Origin: Protula sp. h YS-2021
Taxonomy: Eukaryota > Annelida > Polychaeta > Sabellida > Serpulidae
DNA length: 64,000 bases
NCBI GenBank assembly: GCA_949752745.1
Contig: OX457034.1
Span: 4,911,105-4,975,104 of the forward strand
Direction of reading: 5' to 3'
A program made the position numbers and the translations under genes. This document shows positions 10,901 to 19,290 of this stretch, piece by piece; the first letter of the stretch is position 1, and every line of letters begins with the position of its first letter. The notes under the pieces were generated by a model that was not told the DNA's origin, did not search any database, and worked only from the letters and a program-made list of their open reading frames with translations.

Positions 10901-11814
10901 TTATTTGTGCAATGAGTACTTATTTCTATGAGTACTTATTTGTGTAATACTAGTAAGTACTTACTTGTGTATGGAGTATTTATTTGTGTAATGAGGACTT
11001 ATCTGTCTAACAAGTACTTATTTTTGACATTTTCAACATTTTCAATAGAAGAGAATGTTTGTACCCTAGACCAGCTGTTGCGGTATAGTAAGATTCAGCG
11101 TGGGCTGTGATATACTCAGCAAAAGACACGTGGAAGACTGAAAAGACTGATCTCATCATTGCTGTGAAGGGACAAAATTGTTTACACTACTACTACACAA
11201 ACAGGTGCTTGAAAATTATTTGAAACTCAACGAATTTTAAATGATCCTCACAATTCCACCAAAGGTAAATGATGAGTCAAATTTCAGTTCTGAATTTTTC
11301 ACAAACACCACAGGATTTTCCATGATTACACAGATTCCCGGCTGTGCGGAATTCGTGGAAAGGATACATGGGTCAGGAGTCAGGCCTTACAGATCCCCTG
11401 CTGTATGCGCACTCGCCTTACTCCTGTGCCACAACATGCCCTTTCCGCAAATTTCCTGCAAGTCCTTTTGACGAAACACTAGCATGATACACAATGACAA
11501 AACAGGGAACGAACTGACAGGACGCCCAGTGAGTCCATAAAACACTCCATTCTATCATTTTGAAATACAACAGACCCAAACCACTCCCAACTTAATCGCT
11601 TATTTTGTATTTGCTAGATTTGGTTGAATCCAAGAAAACTGAAACAACATACAATGAAAGGTCAATTAAATTACAATTACAACGAAACTAAATTGCAATT
11701 CACCTTTACAGCAGCATTTCGGCTTATACCGAGCTGCAGCAGCCGGCTCAAAAACTCTTCATTTGGCTGGAAACTTGAAGCAGCGCTTCCTTCGCCATCT
11801 CCCAGACTTGCCAT
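4871..11814 (-). CDS. UBA domain-containing peptidyl-tRNA hydrolase 2 (Pth2 family), five exons, 3' exon missing
   Basis: Spliced minus-strand gene: exons 11814-11704, 9017-8925, 8421-8287, 7529-7441 and 4985-4871. All junctions are AG/GT and the phases agree (0, 0, 0, 2). The joined product is 181 residues without its end. Residues about 18-57 form a UBA domain (FLSRLLQLGISRNAAVK, then ALFYTGNYNADLAAAWVF); residues about 95-181 are a Pth2 fold with KMVFVVNTQLNMSAGKVAAQ, VGHAAVGLYR, WEQYGETKIVVK and the active-site motif QDAGHTQ (175-181, Asp176 and Thr180). Pth2 enzymes hydrolyse peptidyl-tRNA, releasing tRNA from stalled peptides; the UBA domain implies ubiquitin binding, and a UBA-Pth2 arrangement is known in C. 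elegans. The final exon (about 25-30 residues, the usual GIGP/VTG end) was not located. The introns are full of repeats. Confidence 0.88.
5141..6696 (+). mobile_element. Ginger-like DNA transposon, internally deleted, in intron 4 of the hydrolase gene
   Basis: A 1556-bp element with inverted ends of about 210 bp (5141-5351 and 6487-6696). The termini read tgttacagcggatctgtc and, inverted, tgtaagagcggatctgtc, which fit the TGTNR ends known for Ginger elements. A 4-bp duplication tata flanks it (5137-5140, 6697-6700), although the site is A+T-rich. The ends contain alternating direct and inverted copies of agcgactttacaaagccgct. Inside, a plus-strand relic carries HIATGHGGRDSMRREI. Ginger integrases resemble those of LTR retrotransposons. 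Confidence 0.7.
6297..6500 (+). pseudogene. Integrase zinc-binding region remnant inside the Ginger-like element
   Basis: Part of a short open frame (6210-6617). The core, LYDTIKRAHIATGHGGRDSM followed by RREIDKW, resembles the H2C2-type zinc-binding region upstream of the integrase core in KRBA2-like/Ginger proteins: two spaced His and a GGRD motif. The expected CxxC pair and the DDE core are missing, and the frame then runs into the right inverted end. It is not functional. The family match is from memory of the motif. Confidence 0.5.
6780..7512 (-). repeat. 104-bp minisatellite derived from hydrolase exon 4 and its splice donor, about 7 copies
   Basis: Units of 103-104 bp (register points 6831, 6935, 7039, 7143, 7246, 7349, 7453). 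Read on the minus strand, each contains the 3' part of exon 4 (coding SDQFSTALAQWEQY), the donor GGgtgagggg, and the start of the intron. The copy next to the acceptor is the working exon. The others lack the acceptor and the VGHAAVG codons, and several carry a TAG where exon 4 has TGT. They are non-coding copies with intact-looking donors. Confidence 0.9.
7441..7529 (-). CDS. Hydrolase gene exon 4
   Basis: 89 bp: VGHAAVGLYRELCEHSDQF, then STALAQWEQY and two bases of a Gly codon. Acceptor gttttcag and donor GGgtgagg. The phase-2 end joins the single leading G of exon 5 to give Gly in WEQYGETKIVVK, as the family requires. The exon's 3' two thirds plus donor is the seed of the 104-bp array at 6780-7512. 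Confidence 0.9.
8035..8275. repeat. 22-bp minisatellite beside the exon 3 donor, about 11 copies
   Basis: Tandem 22-bp units (aacgtcccgtacaacagcgagc with c/g and a/g variants). The array sits in intron 3 of the hydrolase gene and comes within about 10 bp of the exon 3 donor. Its open frames on both strands are by-products of the unit. Confidence 0.92.
8287..8421 (-). CDS. Hydrolase gene exon 3 (linker and start of Pth2 domain)
   Basis: 135 bp, 45 codons, acceptor ttttaacag, donor gtactg. It has an acidic linker (PLEEEEALDESDLSEFL), then KMVFVVNTQLNMSAGKVAAQ, the first strand and catalytic-helix start of Pth2. A 22-bp minisatellite begins about 10 bp past the donor. Confidence 0.9.
8775..8955 (-). 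repeat. Tandem duplication of the exon 2 3' end with its splice donor
   Basis: Two units of about 90-95 bp. The downstream copy contains the codons for RSDFSEPLT followed by gtgagt, matching the true exon end RSDLNEPLT plus gtgagt, and both continue with a shared intron stretch (gggaattaactgtgcccaca on the plus strand). The copy lacks the 5' part of the exon, so it is probably silent. Confidence 0.82.
8925..9017 (-). CDS. Hydrolase gene exon 2 (second half of UBA)
   Basis: 93 bp, 31 codons, acceptor cgaacag and a consensus donor gtgagt. Encodes ALFYTGNYNADLAAAWVFEN then an acidic tail. It completes the UBA fold begun in exon 1. The exon's 3' end and donor are duplicated just downstream (8775-8866). 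Confidence 0.88.
9046..10793. repeat. 47-bp minisatellite in intron 1 of the hydrolase gene, about 37 copies
   Basis: Very regular 47-bp units containing ggtgtagggttgtcacaacc and acacactgatccagcgc, differing mainly at ctcag/cgcag/ctacg and t/c/g after aggg. The array ends about 29 bp upstream of the exon 2 acceptor, and each unit contains the word cagcgcct, which also occurs at that acceptor/exon junction. Confidence 0.97.
10872..11030. repeat. Degenerate tandem repeat of about 19-20 bp
   Basis: Imperfect copies of gtgtaatgagtacttattt, about eight, with insertions and point changes. It lies inside intron 1 of the hydrolase gene. Confidence 0.7.
11704..11814 (-). CDS. Hydrolase gene exon 1 (start codon, first half of UBA)
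   Basis: ATG at 11814-11812, 37 codons, ending ISRNAAVK and followed by a gtgaat donor. The start was chosen because it is the first ATG, is followed by a short acidic/serine-rich leader (MASLGDGEGSAASS), and lies about 40 bp downstream of an NRF1-type promoter motif. Phase 0 at the donor joins exactly to exon 2 within the UBA domain. Confidence 0.85.
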
Positions 11815-11851
11815 CTGTGAACCACAAGAACTAAAATAGCGTGTACTGCAC

Positions 11852-11863
11852 CGCGCATGCGCA
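11852..11863. promoter_or_regulatory. NRF1-type palindrome at the hydrolase gene 5' end
   Basis: cgcgcatgcgca matches the NRF1 consensus YGCGCAYGCGCR. It lies 38 bp upstream of the proposed start codon in a short CpG-containing stretch, as expected for a housekeeping promoter. Binding is inferred. Confidence 0.5.
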
Positions 11864-11869
11864 CCGCAA

Positions 11870-12712
11870 TACCCGTAAATATCGCCACCCCACCAAACAG
11901 CCTGCCCGCGATTCGAAGTGTCACTTCATCAGTGAACTACAGCCGACGACAAGACATCTCTTTCGCATTTCTTTGATATCTCTAATAATTGGATCATACC
12001 ATAAGACTTAGAAATAATATTTCATAAATTTAATAACACTTAGCAGTTCATCAATTTATTGACACCCCAACCAGCCACCCCCCCCCCCCCCCTCCCAACG
12101 ACACCTTAAACCCAGATCCCCCACCTGACTAATAGCGTTCTACTTTTTCGCTGCCTACCGATCTTTAAAGTTAAAGTTGTAAATCTCGATTTAAGTCCTA
12201 TGTTAACAATAGCGGTGTATGCACGCTGCTGTCGTACTCCAATCATGGACTCATATTTTATAAGCCTAATCACACTCCCTTCTTCTCGATAATCTCGTCA
12301 GTCTCAACCAGTTAAAACACGAATTAAAGTCAACCGAGAACTCGAGAAGTCCGCAAGTAATTTGGGTCAACCGGGGTAATAAGTGCAACCACCTTCAACC
12401 GGGCAAGTGACAGGCTTATGATTGTCAGAAATGAGAGAAAAAAACACAATTTCATTTAACCAGTATTTTTGCAGTCTTTCTGAGAAGCGTACAGAGAGGT
12501 GAAGACTATCAAGATACTTGGCCGTTTATCCAGTTGGAGCTTCTGCCTCGGCGCGAACAATTTCTCGGTGGGCCATGGAATACAATCCATGGGCCAGCCA
12601 AGCGTATCAACGGGCCCATGCCTCAGTATTTTAGAATTACCTCGATAATACTTTGAAGTAACGCTCTTTGAATGTCTAATTATATTATACACTACACACA
12701 CATATATATATA
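11870..12712. other. Intergenic, no gene seen
   Basis: Upstream flank of the hydrolase gene. It contains a poly-C run near 12078-12093 and short A+T-rich sequence; no coding exon or element end was recognised. Confidence 0.5.
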
Positions 12713-12714
12713 TA

Positions 12715-13867
12715 CAGTCGCGTTGCAGAAGTCTTCGTTACATTGAAGAGCGCGTTATGGGTGTTAAGCGCTGTCTTAGTTTAGGTCCTTTTGATAAAAA
12801 TATTGAGCCGGTATTGTGATGTCATTTTAACTGTTACTACAGAAAATCGAACGTAGTTTCTCGCACTGTGTTTATGAGGACGTTTTACTTTTACTTTCAT
12901 GCAAAATTTTGACAGTATTAAAATAGCTTCCGGACGAAAAGAAGAAAAGAAATAAAAGAAAAAATTATAGAAGGTTATCGGACGAGCAAAAATATTTCAG
13001 AACTTGCAAAAATATATAACATACCAAGAGCTATGATATCTAGTTTTGAAAAAATTTGAAAAGTTTAGAAGTGTAGAAAATCGGCCAAGATGTGGAAGAA
13101 AAAAAAACTTCGTGAAGCGCGATGAAACCCAGCTTTCGAAGATCAAGGAGAAAATGCAAAGTTAATGAAGAGTGGAAAAAGTGGATCTTTAGTGATGAAA
13201 GTCAGATTGTTCTCGGAGCAGACAACAAAATTAACATCTGAAAAAAGAGAGATGAAAATAAAACCCTCAGCTGGTGTGCCCCCAGCCCCGGAGGAAGGTA
13301 ACTTTAATGGTCTGGGGATGCATAACATACCATGGTGTTGGAACAATTTCTGAATTCAAAGGTAATATAAACGTTCAGAAATATATAGATATCTTAGACG
13401 AGAACCTTTGACCTGTGCTGGCCCACCACTTCCCGGGTCAAAATTTTATTTTTCAAGATGATAATGCTCCAGTTCATCGAGCAAGAATCGTGAAAAATTA
13501 TGTCCCAGAGAACAATATTCACACATTAGACTGGCCAGCACAGTCCCCTGATTTGAATATCATAGCGAATGTGTGGTTAATCTTAAGGCGAGAGGTCCGA
13601 AAGTGTTCAAACCAAATACACACCCCGACAGAGTTGATGACCAAATTACGACAGGTGTGGGAAAACAATGATGTAACAACAGTCAAGCGCTTTACAGCAC
13701 AATGTCAGCTCGTTTAGCGGAGGTGACAAAAATGAAAGGCCATCACCAAATATTGAGGTAAAGAATGTATTGTTAAGTAAATTAAATGAAGTTTGAATTT
13801 TGCAAACCATTTAAACGCCAAACGCGTCGCCATTTTGAAAGTGACAAAGACTTATGGTACGTGACTG
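12715..13867 (+). mobile_element. Tc1/mariner-type transposon, inactive
   Basis: A 1153-bp element with TA on both sides (12713-12714 and 13868-13869). The inverted ends begin cagtcgcgttgcagaagtct and, inverted, cagtcacgtaccataagtct. The interior is a broken transposase reading in the plus direction. Length and organisation are typical of Tc1 elements, which cut and paste into TA sites. Confidence 0.9.
12895..13717 (+). pseudogene. Tc1 transposase pseudogene
   Basis: Frameshifted fragments in order: a helix-turn-helix region (EGYRTSKNISELAKIYNIP), a first catalytic motif IFSDESQIVLG, then a longer open segment 13415-13717 with FQDDNAPVHRARIVKNYV and LDWPAQSPDLNIIANVW. The family normally reads PxENxW at the last motif, where the third catalytic residue is Glu (DD34E); here it is Ala. 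With the frameshifts and this replacement, the enzyme is dead. Confidence 0.88.
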
Positions 13868-13869
13868 TA

Positions 13870-14639
13870 TATATTTATATATTACACTGTACAAAGCAAC
13901 AGTATTTATACTTGTTTTTAATGATCATAATTTGCGAATATTTCCACTTTGTGATTTAACGACTGTTACATGTTGCATATTTTTTTGTGTTTTTTTATCT
14001 TGATATCTCTGTTTTATAGATTTCGTTGATTATGTGTTGTTTTTAGTGATTATATTCATGACTTCATTCAGTGCTTCCTTTTTACAGATTCTTTCTATAA
14101 ATTAGTACGAATGCCTAACAACTTTTTGTGAACAAATTACTGTGTAAAATAAAGTTCTTCTTTGAAGTTATGTATCTTTTAAACAATAAAGTTTGTACTA
14201 GTACCTGTTATTTATCAGCCAAAAAAACTGCAAATACTCGTAAGTTTAAGAAAGAAACGACAAGAAACGGCTTCTTAGCAGTATTTATGAACAGGGTTTT
14301 ACCATGAGTTCTTAAAACACTTTCAAGGAAAAGAATTACAATCATGGTTTTTCTTTATCAGCGGCTACGAAATACTGAAAAGCCATCCAATTAAAAATAA
14401 CTAGTTTATCGTCACTGAAAGCAGTTGGTCCGTGTGGAAGAGTTGGAAGAGTAATTGCAATGCTTTTGTTTCTGGAATACTTTTTGTTGTTGGCACCTTC
14501 CGTCAATATTCTTGTTATGGGGCCCACTACCGAAAAAGTTACCCTACATAAAATCTTACGGGATAACAAGTGCGGTGCCGATTGGTGGTAGCCAAGCTCC
14601 AAGAAATGGCAAGTTGCGGGGTCTCGAGGTATCGGTTCA
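13870..14639. other. Intergenic, no gene seen
   Basis: A+T-rich sequence with no supported exon. Near 14627-14637 there is ggttcaattcc, which fits a tRNA B-box consensus, just before the dispersed repeat; no A box or tRNA fold was recognised. Confidence 0.4.
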
Positions 14640-15200
14640 ATTCCTCGCTATATAATGATATGCAAGTCAATCCCGCTCCCTTTGAGGCACCTCCGTGGCT
14701 ACTTTGTGCGAGATTCAACGACCTACAAGCCGTTATTATCATTTGCTAAGAGCCCTCAAAGTACAACGGTAATGATATAGAACTTCTGTGCCACGCTTTA
14801 CTTTTAATGAAAAGAGTACCGAAATATTACAAATCAACCGTAATAATTGGCATTTCTTTGCATACATGGAGCACAGTTTATTAAGTGAAAAAGTGACAAT
14901 AAACTCTGTAATTATTCGCCAAAAACCTATCAATTTATATTTCCAAAAAAAAAAAAAAAAAAACATGGAAAAAACTAAAATTTAAATATTGTGGGTGCAC
15001 AGAATAAATCTATAAATCCTTCACTTTAATTTCTGGTCACTTGACTTTGGTCGCATGACATTTAAAGGCCAGAACGCAAACAAACATATGACAGGTGAGT
15101 CCACAATCTAACTGCATTTTTCTGCACTTTAACGAAGAAATAAAAGATATGCAGCCCATTAAAAATTATGCCTGTTTTGCAAAAAGGGTGCATCAATTTG
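14640..15200. repeat. Dispersed repeat, copy 1 (second copy at 60678-61250)
   Basis: About 560 bp aligns in the same orientation with 60678-61250. Shared landmarks in order are tgatatgcaagtcaa / cgataagcaagtcaa, agtacaacggtaatgatata, taattggcattt, aatattgtgggtg and ggtcacttgactttggtc. No coding capacity or terminal repeats were recognised, so the element class is unknown; it could be a SINE or a non-autonomous transposon. Confidence 0.75.
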
Positions 15201-15270
15201 CAGTTGGTAAATAGGTTGATTAGTTACTTCAAATACCTTCTTGTATAACCTCGCATATATTGTTTGAAAT

Positions 15271-15646
15271 TAGTGATGTGATCCGTCTCTGATGGATCCG
15301 GTTCGGTTTCGGTTTTAAAGAAAAATCCGCGGTTTTTCCGGTTCGGTTTCGGTTTTTTTTTCAGACTATGCAAATATATATAAATTAACGATATCCCAAT
15401 TAATTTTCTGTTTTAATTCTAGAACGTGATAAGTAAACACTTTGCTTAACTAAACAAGGAACTCATCTGGAAGTGTAAAATAATGCTGCGCCAAAATAGT
15501 GAGCTGAAACATTCATAGCAGTTAAAAATGGTCCTGAGAAAAACAAAAATAATGTTAATTAAAAACCGAAAATGAACCGCGGTTTTCCACACAGCACCGC
15601 CACCTTCATGGTCAACCGTCCAAAACGGTAAACCGTCACATCCCTA
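15271..15646. mobile_element. hAT-type MITE with 8-bp target duplication
   Basis: A 376-bp element with ends tagtgatgtgatccg and, inverted, tagggatgtgacggtt, flanked by an exact 8-bp repeat tttgaaat (15263-15270, 15647-15654). The interior has ggttcggtttcggtttt words and their partners (aaccgcggttttcc). There is no transposase. The 8-bp duplication suggests the hAT superfamily. Confidence 0.82.
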
Positions 15647-15988
15647 TTTGAAATTAGAATAAATCATTATCATAATTATTATTATTATTATTATTTTATT
15701 TTTTTTTTTAGTTTATTCCAATTTTTTTATCTCAGTACAATACATGCAAAATACATACAAACAAAATATATATATATATATATATAGCACATGGTAGAAA
15801 AAAACGGTATTTTAAGGTAACACTTAACGAGTACATAAAAAAATTAGAAGGGTGAAGCTAGAAGTTGCAATAACTTTTACTAAGAGCTCACCCTTACAAC
15901 GTTACGGAACAATATCAAAATATTCAATGCGAATTATACTAATTTGGAAATGCTATGTTTGAAACGCTATGTTCGTGCAGATTAACAG

Positions 15989-16330
15989 CTAATTAACATC
16001 TTCATACGACAAGAGAAAATACTTTTTCAAATGACATTTAAAACTGGAAATAGATCGACATGATCTTATGTTAGCTGGTAATGAGTTCCAATTTTTTACA
16101 CCAGTGATGGACACACAATGTGATTTCAAACTAGTTCGTACACGATTTGTTTTGAAGTTAGCAACTTGTCTGGTGCTGTAATTTGTTATATTCTTTTCAA
16201 AATATTTCACCAAATTAATGGGTAACAGTGATCGACTTGCTTTATAAACAATACCTACAGTTCTTAATTTGACAAGATCAACAAATTTTAGGAGATTACA
16301 ACTTATAAAATAAGGGATTAGTATGGTCAT
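15989..16330 (-). pseudogene. C-terminal part of the RT open frame beyond the hAT insertion
   Basis: Continues the same retrotransposon after the insertion: LLKFVDLVKLRTVGIVYKA, then GVKNWNSLPANIRSCRS and a lysine-rich end. The G(V)xxWNSLP motif is typical of the region after RT in these elements. It lines up with VGFYDH on the other side once the insertion and one target duplication are removed. Confidence 0.82.
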
Positions 16331-16331
16331 A

Positions 16332-16984
16332 CAGGGCTCCAGATTTCTTGGAGCCCGGCCGAAAATCCTGGGGCCCGGATAGATTTAGGCTATATATTAG
16401 AAAAATCACCATATTCCCATAAAAGTAATATACTTTTCTTAACTATTCGTATACATGATACAATTGTCTTCAGTTTGTCTTTCTATTGTTTTTATTATAT
16501 TGTGACACCGACTTCTTCCCACACCCCTATTTCCTCTTTGATATCCTCATTTGTTTCAATGCCGTGGACCGTTTCTTCATGAACGAAAGGACGTCTAACT
16601 CGAACTCCTGAAGTATTCCAGAGATCTATTGCGGGAATAGGGTCAAAGATTTTTTTATTTCTGAAGATTCAAGTTGAATTAGAAGCAGATCCGTCAGATG
16701 ATGGTCGTTTAAGCTGGCTCGCCAGCCAGTCTTTGTTTTTTTCAGAGCTCTAAACCCTCGTTCTGCTTCAGCTGATGCAACGGGAATCGCTAATAAAAAG
16801 TCCATTAGGCCCAAAAAGTCCTTACCTATATGAGTACATTTTTGGTTGAAGAAAAATCTTTTAGTTTGATGATTAACATAGGCCTTTCCGAAAAAATCGT
16901 GGGGCCCGCCGGGCCCCAAGCCCCGAAAATCGTGGGGCCCAGCCAGAAATCATGGGGCCTCGGGCCCCAGCTAATTTCGAGCCC
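16332..16984 (-). mobile_element. hAT transposon fragment nested in the retrotransposon
   Basis: A 653-bp insertion flanked by the exact 8-bp repeat tggtcata (16324-16331, 16985-16992). The ends are similar and inverted: cagggctccagatttc and, inverted, (ca)gggctcgaaattag; both are rich in ggggccc. It contains only the C-terminal part of a transposase. It inserted after the retrotransposon. Confidence 0.85.
16626..16919 (-). pseudogene. hAT transposase C-terminal dimerisation region
   Basis: 97 codons. The stretch LLAIPVASAEAERGFRALKK followed by TKTGWRASLNDHHLTDLLLI is the hAT family C-terminal dimerisation motif, in which SSAEAERGFSxxK is normal. The catalytic core and BED finger are missing, so this is a deletion derivative. 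Confidence 0.87.
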
Positions 16985-17002
16985 TGGTCATAAAAGCCAA
17001 CA

Positions 17003-18172
17003 TTATTTATTATTCTGATTGCTTTTTTTTTGCTTTGTATACAGTATTTGAGTCTTAGTTTTGTGAGTATTTCCCCACACTTCACAGCAGTAGGTTAGAT
17101 ACGGCAAGAACAGTGAGTTATAAATTGACAATAATGAAGATTTATCTATCAACGGTTTAGCGTTATACATGATCGGGAGTGATTTGGATAATTTTTCTGA
17201 TACTCTGGTTATTTGTTCGTTCCAGCTTAGTTTTTCATCAATTATAACACCCAAAAATTTAGTACTTTGTACTCTTCCAATTGGCTGGCGATTAATAGAT
17301 ACATTACATGAATCTGTCACGAGATCTCTATGATTGCTAAACACAATATAATTAGTTTTTTCGACATTTACCGAAAGCTTGTTTACATTGAACCATGTCT
17401 GCAATTTACATAATTCCTCACTGATCAAGGAGGTTAAATCGTTTAAGTTCTCACCGCTTTTAAAAATAGTCGTATCATCTGCAAACAAAATGAATCTCAA
17501 AATTTCAGAGACGTTACAGAAAGCATTAATATATACAATAAATAACAATGGTCCTAATATAGATCCCTGAGGCACTCCACAAACTATGTCCGACAGCGAT
17601 GAAACAGTATCATCTATTTGTACAAATTGCTTTCTATTTTTCAAATAACTATATAACCATTTTATACCCACACCCCGGACACCATAATTTTCCAATTTTT
17701 GTAACAATATGCTATGATCCAAAGTGTCGAAAGCTTTGCGAAGATCAATAAAAACTCCAACGGTGTGCTTCTTTTGGTCCAAAGAGTTACTGATTTCTTC
17801 GATTAGTTCTATCAATGCAAGATTAGTCAATCTAGATGATCGAAAGCCATATTGACTATTTGTAAGAATTTCGTGCTTACCGACAAACTTTTGTAGCCTT
17901 TCCTCGAATAATTTTTCTAAAACTTTGGAAAACTGAGGGAGAAGAGATACAGGCCTATAGTTATTAAGACACTTTTTATCACCATTTTTAAACAATGGCA
18001 ATACTTTCGCGATTTTCATACCGTCTGGGAAAACACCAGAGGAAAAAGAAAGATTACAAATATGGCTAAAAGGTAAGCTGATAAGATGAATAATATTTTT
18101 TACGAGTTTCATTGATAAACCATTATAGTCTTTTGATGCCTTATTTTGCAGGTTTGCTACAACCCTTATCAC
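17003..18172 (-). pseudogene. Reverse transcriptase domain of the CR1/L2-like element
   Basis: A 389-codon open segment with the RT blocks in order: KVLPLFKNGDKKCLNNYRPV, SQYGFRSSRLTNLAL, VFIDLRKAFDTLDHSIL, CGVPQGSILGPLLFIVYIN and FILFADDTTIF. The FADD catalytic pair is intact. Near its end, at a run of A residues around 17025-17035, the frame shifts: the neighbouring frame continues the expected KKKAIRIINNVGFYD, so this copy cannot make a full protein. Confidence 0.92.
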
Positions 18173-18395
18173 TTCATTTTGATCAACAGGGTGAATAAAA
18201 AAGGATGACTGATTTTTTTTATCTAAGAAATCTAAGAAAGTAACATCCTTTACATTTGGAATTTAGGATGCTAATTTTGGACCAATACCCACAAAAAATT
18301 TGTTAAATTCTTGGGCGATATTTTCTACCCCACTAAACACTTCTCTGTTGTCCTTGAAGCATCTATCTGGTATAGGGTCATAATTTTTATCCCTT

Positions 18396-19271
18396 TTAAT
18401 GACCTTGTTGAGAATATTCCAAGTTTCTCTTACATTTTCTATTATTTACTAACAATTCAGAATAATATTTCCTTTCGCAATATCTTAGTACTGAAGTAAG
18501 TTTATTTTTATAACGTTTGTATTTAGCTTCATTTACAGCTGATTTACTTGTTATGAAAATTTTATACAAGTGATTCTTTTTATGACATGCATTCATTAAG
18601 CTACGCGACATCCAAGGTTTATTATAGTCTTTTGAGGTAATGAGAACCTTTTTAAGGGGGATACATTTATCCAACAAATCTCTGATTATTGTTATAAACT
18701 CATCATAGGCTTTATTTACATCATTTTCTGACTTAACTACCTTCCAGTCTACCTTTATCAATTCTGAATGAAAGTACTCTAAATTTTTTTCATTAAGAGG
18801 ACGGGTGTACTTAAATTTTTTGCAGGTTGAATTCGACAGACCTTTGTGTAAAACAGAGCTAAAAATGGGCAAGTGGTCAGTTATGTCATTACACAGTATT
18901 CCACTAATACTATCCATGGAAAAGCTATTCGTAAAAATGTTATCAATTAGGGTAGCCGAAAAAGATGTAATGCGTGTAGGCCTAATTATCATTGGGAAAA
19001 GACCATTGGTGTACATAGTATCTAAGAAATTTTTAGAGAAATTGTGGGCGTCATCTTTCAAAAGGTTTATATTGAAGTCACCGCAAATATAAAGAACTTT
19101 GTTCTTAACACTTCTGAATATACCTTCCAGAAAGCTTGTAACATTTTCTATACACGAACTTGGTGTTCTATACATACATGTAACAATAATATTTTTCCCT
19201 CCACTAATTGTAATTTCGACTGATATATTATAATTGAGGAGTGCATGACATATGACAAATCTGTAACACAA
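18396..19271 (-). pseudogene. Endonuclease domain (EEP type) of the CR1/L2-like element
   Basis: An apurinic-like endonuclease of the exonuclease-endonuclease-phosphatase fold. The visible motifs are VTCMYRTPSS, ICGDFNINLL with catalytic Asp and Asn, SATLIDNIFTN, and ITDHLPIF with the catalytic Asp-His pair. The N-terminal quarter (first Asn and Glu motifs) is absent. In an active element this enzyme nicks the target DNA. The frame closes before the RT segment at 18172. Confidence 0.87.
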
Positions 19272-19290
19272 AGTAATTCTTTCATAGCTT

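Larger units (their letters stand above)
15655..19290 (-). mobile_element. CR1/L2-like non-LTR retrotransposon, 5' truncated and split by a hAT insertion
   Basis: Reading leftward: endonuclease (19271-18396), reverse transcriptase (18172-17003), a hAT insertion (16984-16332), the RT C-terminal region (16330-15989), then a 3' tail ending in an (AAT)n-like run near 15670-15720. The start of the endonuclease is missing, consistent with 5' truncation typical of target-primed reverse transcription. Clade placement (CR1/L2 group of the Jockey superfamily) rests on motif style only. Confidence 0.85.

Noticed and set aside
14600..14650. A tRNA gene suggested by ggttcaattcc
   Set aside because: Only a B-box word is present. 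No A box at proper spacing and no cloverleaf could be drawn.
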